From positions 1-64,000 of the forward strand of contig CAIPTY010000058.1 in assembly GCA_903868145.1 (NCBI GenBank): a stretch of 64,000 bases of DNA, in the 5' to 3' direction. The notes under the pieces were generated by a model. That model had not been told where the DNA came from, did no database searches, and saw only the letters and a list, made by a program, of their open reading frames with translations. How positions within the stretch are numbered: the first letter of the stretch is position 1; each line of letters opens with the position of its first letter. Below, piece after piece: positions 8,545 through 15,815 of this stretch. Position numbers and translations under genes: made by a program. The stretch comes from an uncultured Desulfuromonadales bacterium. Its GTDB lineage: Bacteria > Desulfobacterota > Desulfuromonadia > Geobacterales > Pseudopelobacteraceae.

Positions 8545-9242
8545 TTTTCGGAACCGGCCCAGAATTGATTATCGGGGGCTTCGCTGAATCTGGCACCGAT
8601 CGATGTTTGCGTTTTGTAGCAATGCACAGCATAGCGACAGAAGAAGAAATCTACCGTAAGTATTCCCACTGCAAATCGGAGTATGGTATATCCGAGCGTA
8701 GCTTTCCCCGTCAATAGCGCTATAATTCCAGCACCATAGACGAGCAGCGACAACAGGCTGAGGATCCATACCGCGTGCCATGTTACGCGTGTTCTGGTTT
8801 CCTGTGTTACATCGGCAACTTTACCGATCGTAAACCAGAAAAACCCGGCGGAAAAAAATCCGGCGAGACCTGTCGCGAGGAGTGAAATGATCTGAAGACC
8901 GCCCAACGAGAGGGGCACACTGGCTAGAGCGAAAAACAGTGCCAATCCGCCACTGATACGAAGTCCTTTAAAATGAGACCCCATATCTTTGATCCCTTCA
9001 TAACAGGCCTTCAGCAGGATGACCGCACCCACATACGTAAGCAGTGGTGGAAATGCCGGCAGAAGCGGCGGAATATGCCCGATTGCTCCATGACTGTACG
9101 AACCGAGCCAATCAGGAAACCAAAGTCCCAGAGTTGCAGGAACCGCACCGATTTCAAGCCAGAGGGCAACCTTGTCTTTAGTCCAGCGTGGACGGATGAA
9201 CCCTGAGATCGCCTTCTTCTTTTTTACCGTTATGCTACTCAT
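8541..9242 (-). CDS. Uncharacterised integral membrane protein
   Basis: A 233-residue protein with about six hydrophobic segments after a basic N-terminus (SSITVKKKKAISGF). No catalytic motif or known family is evident to me. The ATG at 9242 is chosen because GAGGA lies 8 nt upstream, and the longer frame to 9263 adds seven residues without a ribosome site. It overlaps the ferredoxin gene by 4 nt (ATGA) and follows a flavin-barrel gene, so it could anchor an electron-transfer or transport step for the operon's sulfur compound. Function unknown. Confidence 0.7.
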   Translation of the reverse strand: MSSITVKKKKAISGFIRPRWTKDKVALWLEIGAVPATLGLWFPDWLGSYSHGAIGHIPPLLPAFPPLLTYVGAVILLKACYEGIKDMGSHFKGLRISGGLALFFALASVPLSLGGLQIISLLATGLAGFFSAGFFWFTIGKVADVTQETRTRVTWHAVWILSLLSLLVYGAGIIALLTGKATLGYTILRFAVGILTVDFFFCRYAVHCYKTQTSIGARFSEAPDNQFWAGSEK

Positions 9243-9281
9243 AGCTGTTGTCCTCTTCTGCATCGAGTGTATGATGCGGCA

Positions 9282-9692
9282 TTATTTGGGTGGCCCGTTA
9301 TCGAGCCAGCGACTGGTTTCAAACTGTATGACCTGTTCGTATGGAAGCACATCAAGGCGCAATCCCGCTTCGGGCCCCGGCTTTGTACTGTAGATTTCAT
9401 CGACAGCCACAACGAGTATGTTGTCTTCAAGCCGACCGGCACCTTTAAACTGATACGCAGCGCGAATACTGCCGATTCCACCTGGCCCGAAAGCAACCCT
9501 CGGGTTCTCTGTTACCTGCGATCTGATCAGCGCGACCTGTTTTTCGCTAAGCTTAAATCGTATTGTGTTGTCATCATCCGCGGTTGCTGAATCGACTACG
9601 ACCACTGCGGGGATGCCCGATTTTGAAGCCACGGCGATATGTGCGCCGAGGCCGGTGAGCCAGTTCTTCATTCTGGGAGTTACGTGTGCCAT
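9282..9692 (-). CDS. Pyridoxamine-phosphate-oxidase-like flavoprotein
   Basis: The 136-residue product has the short PNPOx-like split-barrel form: an early strand pair (GAHIAVASKSGIPAVVVV) and the later block NPRVAFGPGGIGS, followed by AAYQFKGAGRLEDN, typical of the strand that lines the flavin site. Proteins of this fold bind FMN, F420 or haem, and the ligand cannot be told here. It is one of three such genes in a row (9282-10657) in a leader-controlled operon with an ATC-hydrolase-like protein, which suggests a reductive step in thiol or thiazoline metabolism. Substrate unknown. Confidence 0.7.
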   Translation of the reverse strand: MAHVTPRMKNWLTGLGAHIAVASKSGIPAVVVVDSATADDDNTIRFKLSEKQVALIRSQVTENPRVAFGPGGIGSIRAAYQFKGAGRLEDNILVVAVDEIYSTKPGPEAGLRLDVLPYEQVIQFETSRWLDNGPPK

Positions 9693-9719
9693 TAGTGTCT
9701 CCTTGGATGGTATTTGTTT

Positions 9720-10202
9720 TTAAAGTGAAATATTTGCCCCCGCATTTTCAGGAGCAAAATCGGTTATCGTCTCGACCCGGAGGGTTATGACACCCCGCTG
9801 CACGAGACTCGGCGGCCGGATATCGGGTGGAACTTCGGATGGAGGTTCTTTCAGCGCCCAGTCACCCCATTCATCCAGAGCATCCTTCGCGCGCAGCCCT
9901 TCCCATACATAATCGTCTGGAAGCCCTTCCTGAAGTATTGTCGCAGAGCCGGAAAAGGTCCACGTCCGCCCTTTTAGCGGATGTGACATCGTGATGACGC
10001 CGTGGGGATTTTCCAAAAGGTTCACCCGGGTTTTTTGGGCGAACATCTCCGCTATCAGGATATATTCGTCTTTAAATAGTGTTACGAAGCGCTCTCCCAC
10101 AACATTCGGGTTGCCGTTTTTTGATGACGTGGTGAGATACACGACAGCACCACCCGCACCTACCGTCTTTAACGCCTTTTTCATTTCTCCGCTCAGTTTC
10201 AT
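9720..10202 (-). CDS. Pyridoxamine-phosphate-oxidase-like flavoprotein
   Basis: A 160-residue split-barrel protein with the blocks VVYLTTSSKNGNPNVVG, EYILIAEMFAQKTRVNLLEN and RTWTFSGSATIL, the usual order for FMN-binding members. It is a clear paralogue of the next gene upstream, which has FAQKTKVNLNEN at the same place, so the pair arose by duplication and may form a heterodimer. Its start codon overlaps the stop of that paralogue by 4 nt. Cytoplasmic; substrate not identifiable. Confidence 0.78.
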   Translation of the reverse strand: MKLSGEMKKALKTVGAGGAVVYLTTSSKNGNPNVVGERFVTLFKDEYILIAEMFAQKTRVNLLENPHGVITMSHPLKGRTWTFSGSATILQEGLPDDYVWEGLRAKDALDEWGDWALKEPPSEVPPDIRPPSLVQRGVITLRVETITDFAPENAGANISL

Positions 10203-10657
10203 ATCGAAGCCTCCACCAACCGTTCTGGTTTAAAAATAATTACGCCACGCTCGGCAAAGACCGTCGGACGGATCGATTCATCCGCTTCAAGCACCGGTTC
10301 GACTGTGCTATCCCAGTCACCGTAGTGGTTGAGCACGTCCTCAGCCGTTAGACCGAAAATTTTAAACTTTGCAGGGTGCCCCCACTGCACGATATCGGCT
10401 GTCCCCTCCAGGACAATGTTTGTGCCATCTTTTTCAGAGGTAAAGCTCAGCGAAGCATGATGATTCTCGTTAAGATTGACTTTTGTTTTCTGTGCAAAAA
10501 GATCCGGCAGCAAGATCAGTTCGTCATTGACCACATCCGAAAATGGTATCGGCAACAGATTTGTTTTACCGTCCTTCGAGGATGTGGCAAAATAAGTAAT
10601 GAACAGCTCGGGCGATCGGGCTTTCAGTCGTTGCAGCAGCTTTTCTGGTAGTTTCAT
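10199..10657 (-). CDS. Pyridoxamine-phosphate-oxidase-like flavoprotein
   Basis: A 152-residue paralogue of the following gene, with ITYFATSSKDGKTNLLPI, the shared block DLFAQKTKVNLNENHH and the strand GTNIVLEGTADIV. The ATG at 10657 is used because GGAGG lies directly upstream at normal spacing; an alternative frame from 10687 adds ten residues that overlap the upstream gene. The ATG overlaps the stop of the ATC-hydrolase-like gene (ATGA), which indicates translational coupling. Flavin binding is predicted and substrate unknown. Confidence 0.78.
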   Translation of the reverse strand: MKLPEKLLQRLKARSPELFITYFATSSKDGKTNLLPIPFSDVVNDELILLPDLFAQKTKVNLNENHHASLSFTSEKDGTNIVLEGTADIVQWGHPAKFKIFGLTAEDVLNHYGDWDSTVEPVLEADESIRPTVFAERGVIIFKPERLVEASI

Positions 10658-11151
10658 ACTTCCTCCAGGGTGTATTCGAAGGCGCAATACGCATTTCCTT
10701 CAGGGATTGTTTTCGACTGTTGTACGGTAATGTTCGGCATGAGAGCTTTCGCAAAGGGCTCGTCTCGTTTGCAACTGAATGCGATCCCAAGGGTTTCTTT
10801 TCCCTTTGACTGGTACATTTCGGCATATTTGCACTGTAAAACTCGGAACTTGAGGCTTTTTTCCGTCAGATCGTCGAGCACAATATCGAGTCGACCGTCA
10901 CCGCCAAGAATTTTCCAGATTTCATACAAGTCATGCAGGGTGGGATTCGGGTATTGTATCAGAAACAAGGCAGCTGACTTTGCAGCGGCATCATTCACCA
11001 CCTCCTTCAGCAGATCATGCGCGGCATCACTCCCGTAGCGTTTTGTAATCAGATCAACGAATGAGGCGACCAGATCAATCTCGATTGATATTCTCTCAAG
11101 TTGAGATACTGTGGATTCGGGTAAAACTGTTTTTTCAGTCATTGCATCCAT
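10654..11151 (-). CDS. L-2-amino-thiazoline-4-carboxylate hydrolase-like protein
   Basis: The 165-residue product resembles the small ATC-hydrolase family, whose founding member opens a thiazoline ring on the way to L-cysteine. The C-terminal part shows the family pattern: a cysteine-bearing strand (LGIAFSCKRDEPFAKALMP), then QSKTIPEGNAYCAFEY. The N-terminus is helical. The ATG at 11151 is preferred over a TTG at 11187 that would lie inside the leader terminator; an ATG at 11142 is also possible. As first gene behind leader copy 5 it links that operon to cysteine or thiol metabolism. Its real substrate is unknown. Confidence 0.65.
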   Translation of the reverse strand: MDAMTEKTVLPESTVSQLERISIEIDLVASFVDLITKRYGSDAAHDLLKEVVNDAAAKSAALFLIQYPNPTLHDLYEIWKILGGDGRLDIVLDDLTEKSLKFRVLQCKYAEMYQSKGKETLGIAFSCKRDEPFAKALMPNITVQQSKTIPEGNAYCAFEYTLEEV

Positions 11152-11185
11152 CGTTTCGAAAGTATTTTTAAGCCATATTGAACAC

Positions 11186-11237
11186 AAAAAAAGAGGTCAA
11201 GAGCTGTAACTCTTGACCTCCGGTTATCCGGTCAGTC
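11186..11237 (-). promoter_or_regulatory. Sulfur-operon leader element, copy 5 (minus strand)
   Basis: Read on the minus strand: GACT, GA, then the hairpin CCGG-ATAA-CCGG, A, and GGTC, which is also the 5' arm of the terminator GGTCAAGAG paired with CTCTTGACC, followed by seven T. Compared with the CCAG/CTGG hairpin of the other copies, both sides changed, so pairing is kept. It precedes the ATC-hydrolase-like operon and is the shortest of the five copies. Confidence 0.8.
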
Positions 11238-11241
11238 GTTT

Positions 11242-11269
11242 ATATATAATTTTTATAGGATTTATATTG
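11242..11269. promoter_or_regulatory. AT-rich operator-like repeat (TATAG core) overlapping the copy-5 promoter
   Basis: Half sites ATATATAAT and TTTATATTG flank a 10-nt centre TTTTATAGGA. The stretch is nearly the same as the repeat at 43313-43340. Here it covers the -10 box and the start point, a position typical of repression. Regulator unknown, and no regulator gene lies in the window. Confidence 0.45.
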
Positions 11270-11289
11270 TATGTTTTGATTTCTGTCAA
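11261..11289 (-). promoter_or_regulatory. Predicted sigma-70 promoter for the minus-strand sulfur operon
   Basis: On the minus strand, a perfect TTGACA (11284-11289) and TATAAA (11261-11266) are separated by 17 nt. Transcription would start near 11254 and reach the leader element about 17 nt later. An AT-rich operator-like repeat overlaps the -10 box. Confidence 0.7.
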
Positions 11290-11320
11290 GAGTTTTTTTC
11301 ATGCTGAAAAATATTCGAGT

Positions 11321-11349
11321 TTGTCATCTTCACGTTCGCATGCTATCGT
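11321..11349 (+). promoter_or_regulatory. Predicted promoter of the antitoxin gene
   Basis: TTGTCA (11321-11326) and TATCGT (11344-11349) are 17 nt apart, ahead of AAAGGAG and the ATG near 11381. It diverges from the minus-strand sulfur promoter at 11261-11289. Confidence 0.5.
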
Positions 11350-11380
11350 TAACTCCAATTCAATCTAAAGGAGAATCGTC

Positions 11381-11599
11381 ATGCAGACTATGCGACAGGT
11401 GTTTACCGATGCCCTTGCATTACCACCGATAGAACGGGCGGAGTTGATCGACGAACTATTCTTCAGCTTCGACCGCAGTAACCGCAAACGACTTGACCAA
11501 CTATGGGCAATAGAAGCTGAAAGCCGGATTGATGCCTTTGAACGTGGTGACTTTGTTGCTATTCCTGCGGATGAGGTCTTTGCCAACCTCAATAAATGA
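11381..11599 (+). CDS. Addiction-module antitoxin, RelB/StbD-like short family
   Basis: The 72-residue protein matches the short putative addiction-module component family: helical N-terminus followed by LPPIERAELIDELFFSF and a C-terminal toxin-binding tail (AIPADEVFANL). Such antitoxins neutralise a RelE/ParE-type partner. AAAGGAG lies 8 nt before the ATG. The expected toxin gene starts in the overlapping ATGA but is degraded (11596-11725), so the antitoxin appears to be an orphan. Confidence 0.75.
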   Translation: MQTMRQVFTDALALPPIERAELIDELFFSFDRSNRKRLDQLWAIEAESRIDAFERGDFVAIPADEVFANLNK

Positions 11600-11725
11600 A
11601 TCCCGTACGAGCCGTCAAATTTTTTCCTCAAGTACAAAAGAAACAATCATCTCTTCATAGTTGCTGTCATTCATCTCAAGCGAGAACCTGACTCCTGGCA
11701 AAATAATCTTCCGAGTGGAGAGTAA
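11596..11725 (+). pseudogene. Remnant of a RelE/ParE-type toxin gene
   Basis: The ATG overlaps the antitoxin stop (ATGA), as in intact modules, and the first residues MNPVRAVKFF are toxin-like. The frame then shifts. The +1 frame from about 11624 encodes KRNNHLFIVAVIHLKREP, which resembles the C-terminal strand of RelE toxins, and ends in TAA at 11723-11725. Only about 40 codons remain of the usual 90-100, so a large internal part has been deleted and the product should be inactive. Confidence 0.65.
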
Positions 11726-11783
11726 ACCCTCTTTCTGTAATCCCTAAAACAACTACTAAAACTATAGAAATAAAAATTTTACA

Positions 11784-11812
11784 TTGACTCCTCACGCTAA
11801 CCCGTTTAGAGT
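11784..11812 (+). promoter_or_regulatory. Predicted promoter of the corrinoid/methyltransferase operon
   Basis: TTGACT (11784-11789) and TAGAGT (11807-11812) are 17 nt apart. The same -35/-10 pair occurs at 19460-19489 with 18 nt spacing. The motif TATAGA lies 15 nt upstream of the -35 box (11763-11768), as it does at two other leader-bearing promoters. Confidence 0.6.
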
Positions 11813-11828
11813 GGGAAAAATTGAACTC

Positions 11829-11891
11829 GGCTGACCAGAAAAACTGGAGGTCAAGGAAGAGCTAGCGCTCACGCCTTGACCTCTTTTTTTT
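11829..11891 (+). promoter_or_regulatory. Sulfur-operon leader element, copy 2
   Basis: GGCT, GA, the hairpin CCAG-AAAAA-CTGG, A and GGTC (11829-11852) are followed by the terminator GGTCAAGG paired with CCTTGACC and eight T (to 11891). GGTC is shared between the enclosing stem and the terminator. An inner GAGC/GCTC stem lengthens the terminator. It precedes the binding-protein and corrinoid-methyltransferase operon. Confidence 0.82.
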
Positions 11892-11932
11892 CGCACATCA
11901 AAGCATCACCATACCAAAAGGAGGATCACCGC

Positions 11933-12889
11933 ATGAAAAAAGCAGTCAAGTTTGCAGCAGCACTCAGCGCAGTAGCAGCCATCTCCATAGGAATTTCCGG
12001 AGTTGCCACTGCAAAAAAGGACGAAGCCCCGGCCAGGATTGTCGTATCTGATGCCAAGACCACCCATCACCTGAACCTGTACGTGGCACAGGACCTGGGG
12101 TACTTCAAAAAACGCAACCTGGATGTATCCATCGTGGAAGCAAAAGAACTGTCCGCCGCCCGTGATGCAGTGGTATCAGGTCAGGCCGATGTATTCTGGT
12201 CCTGCCCGACCGTCGCCATTGCCGCTGTCGCAAACGGTGCGCCGATCAAGGTTATCTCGCAGGTCAAAACCCCCTGTACCTCAGTGCTGGTTGTCAAACA
12301 GGATTCACCCATCAAGACCTGGAAGGATCTGAAAGGCAAGCATATCGCCGGTATCTCGCCAACCTGCGAAGCGGTCATCGCCTACGAAAAAAAGGCTCGT
12401 GAGAACGGCGGTGAATACATTCTTGAAAAACTGGCCGGCGGACCGGCTATTGCAGCCCTTGAGGCCGGCAAGGTGGACGGAGCCATCCTGGAAGAACCGC
12501 ATGTCAGTATCGCCGAGCTGAAGGGGTACAAGGTTGTCCTGCGAGATGCCGCGTCCAATGTGCCGTGCCGCACGATCAATGCCCGCACCGGCTACCTTAA
12601 AGAGAACTCTGAGGCGCTCAAGCGCTTCATTGAGGCCATCAAGGAGGCTAACGCCTTTATCCTCAAAGATCCATCCGGCAAACAGGTGGTGGAAATTGCC
12701 AAAAAATATACCGGCGCTCCCGAGAATGCCATCAAGCATGGCAATGGCCGCCTCAAGTTCACCACCGTTATTCAGGAAAAAGGGCTGAGCGCACTGGCCG
12801 ATGAACTGGTATCACTGAAAAACATCAAGGAGAATCCCGGCACCAGACTGTATGCCGCGGAATTCAAGGGCATTACCTGGGGTAAATAA
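11933..12889 (+). CDS. Lone ABC substrate-binding protein (NitT/TauT type)
   Basis: A 318-residue periplasmic binding protein with a signal peptide ending near residue 26 (SGVATA|KKDE) and the NMT1/SsuA fold (LNLYVAQDLGYFKKRNLDVS, then VSGQADVFWSCPTVAI). No ATPase or permease adjoins it, so it must share those of another importer in the island. The mature part has several cysteines (FWSCP, KTPCTS, SPTCEA, NVPCRT); the last occupies about the place where four other binding proteins here have a Cys-Cys pair. AAGGAGG precedes the ATG. It overlaps the corrinoid protein by one base, which ties the ligand to methyl-transfer chemistry (inference). Confidence 0.85.
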   Translation: MKKAVKFAAALSAVAAISIGISGVATAKKDEAPARIVVSDAKTTHHLNLYVAQDLGYFKKRNLDVSIVEAKELSAARDAVVSGQADVFWSCPTVAIAAVANGAPIKVISQVKTPCTSVLVVKQDSPIKTWKDLKGKHIAGISPTCEAVIAYEKKARENGGEYILEKLAGGPAIAALEAGKVDGAILEEPHVSIAELKGYKVVLRDAASNVPCRTINARTGYLKENSEALKRFIEAIKEANAFILKDPSGKQVVEIAKKYTGAPENAIKHGNGRLKFTTVIQEKGLSALADELVSLKNIKENPGTRLYAAEFKGITWGK

Positions 12890-13545
12890 TGCAGAATCGT
12901 AATCTGACAGCGGACGATCATTTCAAAGAGCTGGCAGAGGCGGTCGTGGAGATGGATGAGGAGCGGGCGGTAGCAGCCGCCCACGCCTCACTGGAATCCG
13001 GCATCGACGCCTACGATGCCATTCAGCAGGGGCTTTCGGCCGGCATGGAACGCGCCGGGCAGCTTTTTGAAGAGGAGGAGTATTTCATCCCGGAACTGCT
13101 GATGTGTTCCGATGCCATGTACGCCGGTCTGGAGGTGCTCAAGCCGCATTTGAAAAAGACGGCCGGAAGCAGGGGGACCGTAGTCATCGGTGTTATCGAG
13201 GGGGATACCCACGATATCGGCAAGAACATGGTTCGCATCATGTTTGAAACCGGCGGGTTCAACGTCATCGATCTGGGGCGCGACGTGCCACCGCAACGCT
13301 TTGTCGATACGGCAATTGACTCCAACGCCGATATCATTGCACTCTCGACACTGATGACCACCACCATGGACGGTATGGGCACCGTGGTCAGACTGTTGAA
13401 CGAGGCGGATATCCGCCAGGGGATCAAAGTCATGGTTGGCGGCGGCCCGATATCACCAGGATTTGCAAAGCGAATCGGTGCCGACGGCTATGCCGTTAAT
13501 GCCGCTGAAGCGGTCAAGGTTGCCCGGGAGCTTGTTGCGATATGA
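12889..13545 (+). CDS. Corrinoid (cobamide-binding) methyl-carrier protein, MtaC/MtbC type
   Basis: A 218-residue carrier that shuttles a methyl group on cobalt between two methyltransferases. Residues 1-90 form the four-helix cap domain, and the B12 domain follows with the signature EGDTHDIGKNMV, in which His108 is the lower-axial (base-off) ligand. The SxL (LSTLMTTTMDG) and GG (VGGGPIS) contacts for the nucleotide tail are also present. The start overlaps the preceding stop. Genes for three MtaA/UroD-type proteins and a reactivase follow, so a complete cobamide module is encoded. Which methyl donor is used (methylthiol, methoxy or methylamine) is not visible. Confidence 0.9.
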   Translation: MQNRNLTADDHFKELAEAVVEMDEERAVAAAHASLESGIDAYDAIQQGLSAGMERAGQLFEEEEYFIPELLMCSDAMYAGLEVLKPHLKKTAGSRGTVVIGVIEGDTHDIGKNMVRIMFETGGFNVIDLGRDVPPQRFVDTAIDSNADIIALSTLMTTTMDGMGTVVRLLNEADIRQGIKVMVGGGPISPGFAKRIGADGYAVNAAEAVKVARELVAI

Positions 13546-13566
13546 AACCATGAAGAACTTATGAAA

Positions 13567-13642
13567 TGGTGGGCACAGTTGGGATCGAACCAACGACCTG
13601 CCGATTAAGAGTCGGCTGCTCTACCAGCTAAGCTATGTGCCC
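13567..13642 (-). tRNA. tRNA-Lys (anticodon CUU)
   Basis: On the minus strand the 76-nt gene has acceptor arms GGGCACA and TGTGCCC, an anticodon stem GCCGA/TCGGC with loop CTCTTAA (anticodon CTT), a T loop GGTTCGATCC and an encoded 3' CCA (13567-13569). It lies against the direction of the methyltransferase operon, between the corrinoid-protein gene and the first methyltransferase. Confidence 0.93.
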
Positions 13643-13694
13643 AGAGGTTGGAAAGCTAATCCAATTTGAAGCATCTGTCCAATTGATTTTTTGA

Positions 13695-14795
13695 ATGAGA
13701 AACGATATGTCGATTCAATTTCCCGTACAGACAGATGTCATGTCACCCCTGGCCCGCCTGGCGGCCTACAGTCGGGGTGAGTCCATTGACCGACTCCCCT
13801 GTGTTCCGATTATCGGCAACACCGCCGCTCGGGTGATCGGGGTAAAGGTTTCGCAATTTCGCGGCAACGGGCATGTAATTGCCGAAGCCCAGACCGCCTC
13901 ATACCGAAAGTTCGGCTATGACGTAATCCGGGTTTTTACTGATCTGTACACACTGGCCGAAGCCATGGGGGCTGTCGTGCGCTACCCGGAAGACGAGACA
14001 GCCTATCTGGCAGCGCCTGCCCTTGATTCGATTGATGACATAGCACGATTGCAGCCCGTCGAGCCTCACAAAAATGGCAACCTCCCCTGCCACCTGGAGG
14101 CGATGAAGCGGGTTATTGAGGCGGTGGGCCAGGAAGTGCCGGTGACCGGTGCGCTCACCTGCCCCTTTACCACCGCCTCCTTTTTGATCGGCGCAGAAAA
14201 TCTGGTACGACTGGTCATCAAAAATCCCGAGGCGGTTCACCGTCTCTGCGAAGTGGCCCTGGAGTCGGCTATTCGCTATGCTACCGCCATTATCGAAACC
14301 GGATGCACACCCAGCCTTACCGATCCCATGTCGTCCAGCACCGTTATCGGGCCGCGGCAATTTCTGGAGTTTTCCTATCCCTACCTCAAGAGACTGATCG
14401 ATTTCATCCACAGCCACGACAAAAAAGTCACGCTGCACATCTGCGGCAAGACTGAAAAGATCTGGCAAGCCATGGCAGACGCCGGTGCTGACTGCATCAG
14501 CATCGACAACGACGCCAGACTGCGCGGGGCCGTGGAGAGTGTTGGCGACAGACTGCGCATCATGGGTAATGTCCACCCTTCGGAGATAATGCTGCAAGGG
14601 ACAACGGCAGATGTGAGACAGGCGGTTTTCGACTGCGTCGCCCAGGCAGGCGCAAGCCCCAGAGGTTACATTATCGCATCGGGCTGCAGCCTGCCCACCG
14701 AGACACCCTTTTCCAATATTCAGGCCATGATGGATGCGGCTTGTGAGATCGGCTGGCCGATCAGTCCTGACCTGCTTTCACGGGGGCAGATATGA
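13695..14795 (+). CDS. MtaA/UroD-family cobamide methyltransferase
   Basis: A 366-residue protein of the uroporphyrinogen-decarboxylase superfamily, branch MtaA/MtbA/CmuA, which moves methyl groups to or from a corrinoid protein or a thiol. The zinc site is visible: HxC in LHICGK (His248, Cys250) and a distal cysteine in ASGCSLP (Cys331). N-terminal blocks such as LAAYSRGESIDRLPCVP are typical. The start at 13695 has no strong ribosome site; an ATG at 13707 is possible. The stop overlaps the next paralogue. Role as substrate-side or acceptor-side methylase cannot be told from sequence. Confidence 0.85.
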   Translation: MRNDMSIQFPVQTDVMSPLARLAAYSRGESIDRLPCVPIIGNTAARVIGVKVSQFRGNGHVIAEAQTASYRKFGYDVIRVFTDLYTLAEAMGAVVRYPEDETAYLAAPALDSIDDIARLQPVEPHKNGNLPCHLEAMKRVIEAVGQEVPVTGALTCPFTTASFLIGAENLVRLVIKNPEAVHRLCEVALESAIRYATAIIETGCTPSLTDPMSSSTVIGPRQFLEFSYPYLKRLIDFIHSHDKKVTLHICGKTEKIWQAMADAGADCISIDNDARLRGAVESVGDRLRIMGNVHPSEIMLQGTTADVRQAVFDCVAQAGASPRGYIIASGCSLPTETPFSNIQAMMDAACEIGWPISPDLLSRGQI

Positions 14796-15814
14796 GCAGT
14801 ACAAGCCCCAAGGATCGATTGCTGGATACCCTGGCAAAAAAACGGGTTGACCGTCCACCGGTCATCTGTACCGGGGGGATGATGAATTCCGCCATCGTCG
14901 ATGTGATGACCAAAACCGGGCACACGCTGCCGGAAGCTCATTTCGAGGCAGGACGCATGGCCGATCTGGCAGCCGGTATTCATCACGAGACCGGGTTTGA
15001 GAACCTGGGGATTCCCTTCTGCATGACGGTCGAAGCTGAAGTTCTGGGCAGTGAGGTTGATTTCGGATCGCTTGCCTGCGAACCGAAGATAGCCCGTGAA
15101 CTTTTTCCATCGGTGAAAAGTGTTGTCTACCGGGATATCAGCTCGATGCTGCAGGTCGGCCGTATCTCGCAGGTGGCACGCGCTGCAGAACTGCTGGCAC
15201 TGCGTCACCCCGATCAGCCGGTTATCGGCAGCCTGACCGGTCCGGTCAGTACGGCGGCTTCGCTGGTTGAGCCGCTGCAGTTTTTGAAAGAGCTGCGCAA
15301 AGAGCGGGAATCTGCTCATCGGGTTCTGGAGTATGTCAGCAATTTTCTGATCGGGTTTGCCAGGGTATTGGTTGACAGCGGCGCAACAGTCATCTGCATC
15401 GGTGATCCGACCGCCACGGGAGAGATACTGGGGCCGCGCATGTTTGACGAGTACGCCGTAACCTATCTCAACAAGGTTATCGATGGCATTCATGCCACGG
15501 GAGTTCCGGTGCTGGTGCATATCTGCGGCGAAATGAAGGCGGTCAAACCCTCCATCCCCCTGCTGCACTCCGATGCCATCAGCGCCGACGCATTTGTCAA
15601 TCTGAAGCTGCTCAAACAGGAGTATTCACAACTGACCACCATGGGCAACCTGAGCACCATCCTGCTGGAGAGCGGCGACCCTGAAAAGGTGATCCACAGG
15701 ACGGAAACACTGCTTCGAGAAGGTATCGACATCATTTCACCGGCCTGCGGATTGAGCACATCCACGTCGCTGGACACCATCCGGGCCATGACCGACACCG
15801 TAAAGGAAGCCTGA
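14792..15814 (+). CDS. MtaA/UroD-family cobamide methyltransferase
   Basis: A 340-residue second member of the MtaA/UroD superfamily. It opens SPKDRLLDTLAKKRVDRPPV and keeps the zinc ligands in LVHICGE (His243, Cys245) and SPACGLS (Cys319). It diverges from its neighbour at 13695, which suggests a different methyl donor or acceptor. It overlaps that gene by 4 nt and is followed after 1 nt by the reactivase, so it is firmly part of the corrinoid operon. Confidence 0.85.
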   Translation: MSSTSPKDRLLDTLAKKRVDRPPVICTGGMMNSAIVDVMTKTGHTLPEAHFEAGRMADLAAGIHHETGFENLGIPFCMTVEAEVLGSEVDFGSLACEPKIARELFPSVKSVVYRDISSMLQVGRISQVARAAELLALRHPDQPVIGSLTGPVSTAASLVEPLQFLKELRKERESAHRVLEYVSNFLIGFARVLVDSGATVICIGDPTATGEILGPRMFDEYAVTYLNKVIDGIHATGVPVLVHICGEMKAVKPSIPLLHSDAISADAFVNLKLLKQEYSQLTTMGNLSTILLESGDPEKVIHRTETLLREGIDIISPACGLSTSTSLDTIRAMTDTVKEA

Positions 15815-15815
15815 C

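Noticed and set aside
11820-11932. Cobalamin or SAM riboswitch in front of the corrinoid operon
   Set aside because: The leader is about 60 nt with one conserved hairpin plus a terminator. The B12 box and the SAM-I junction are not present.
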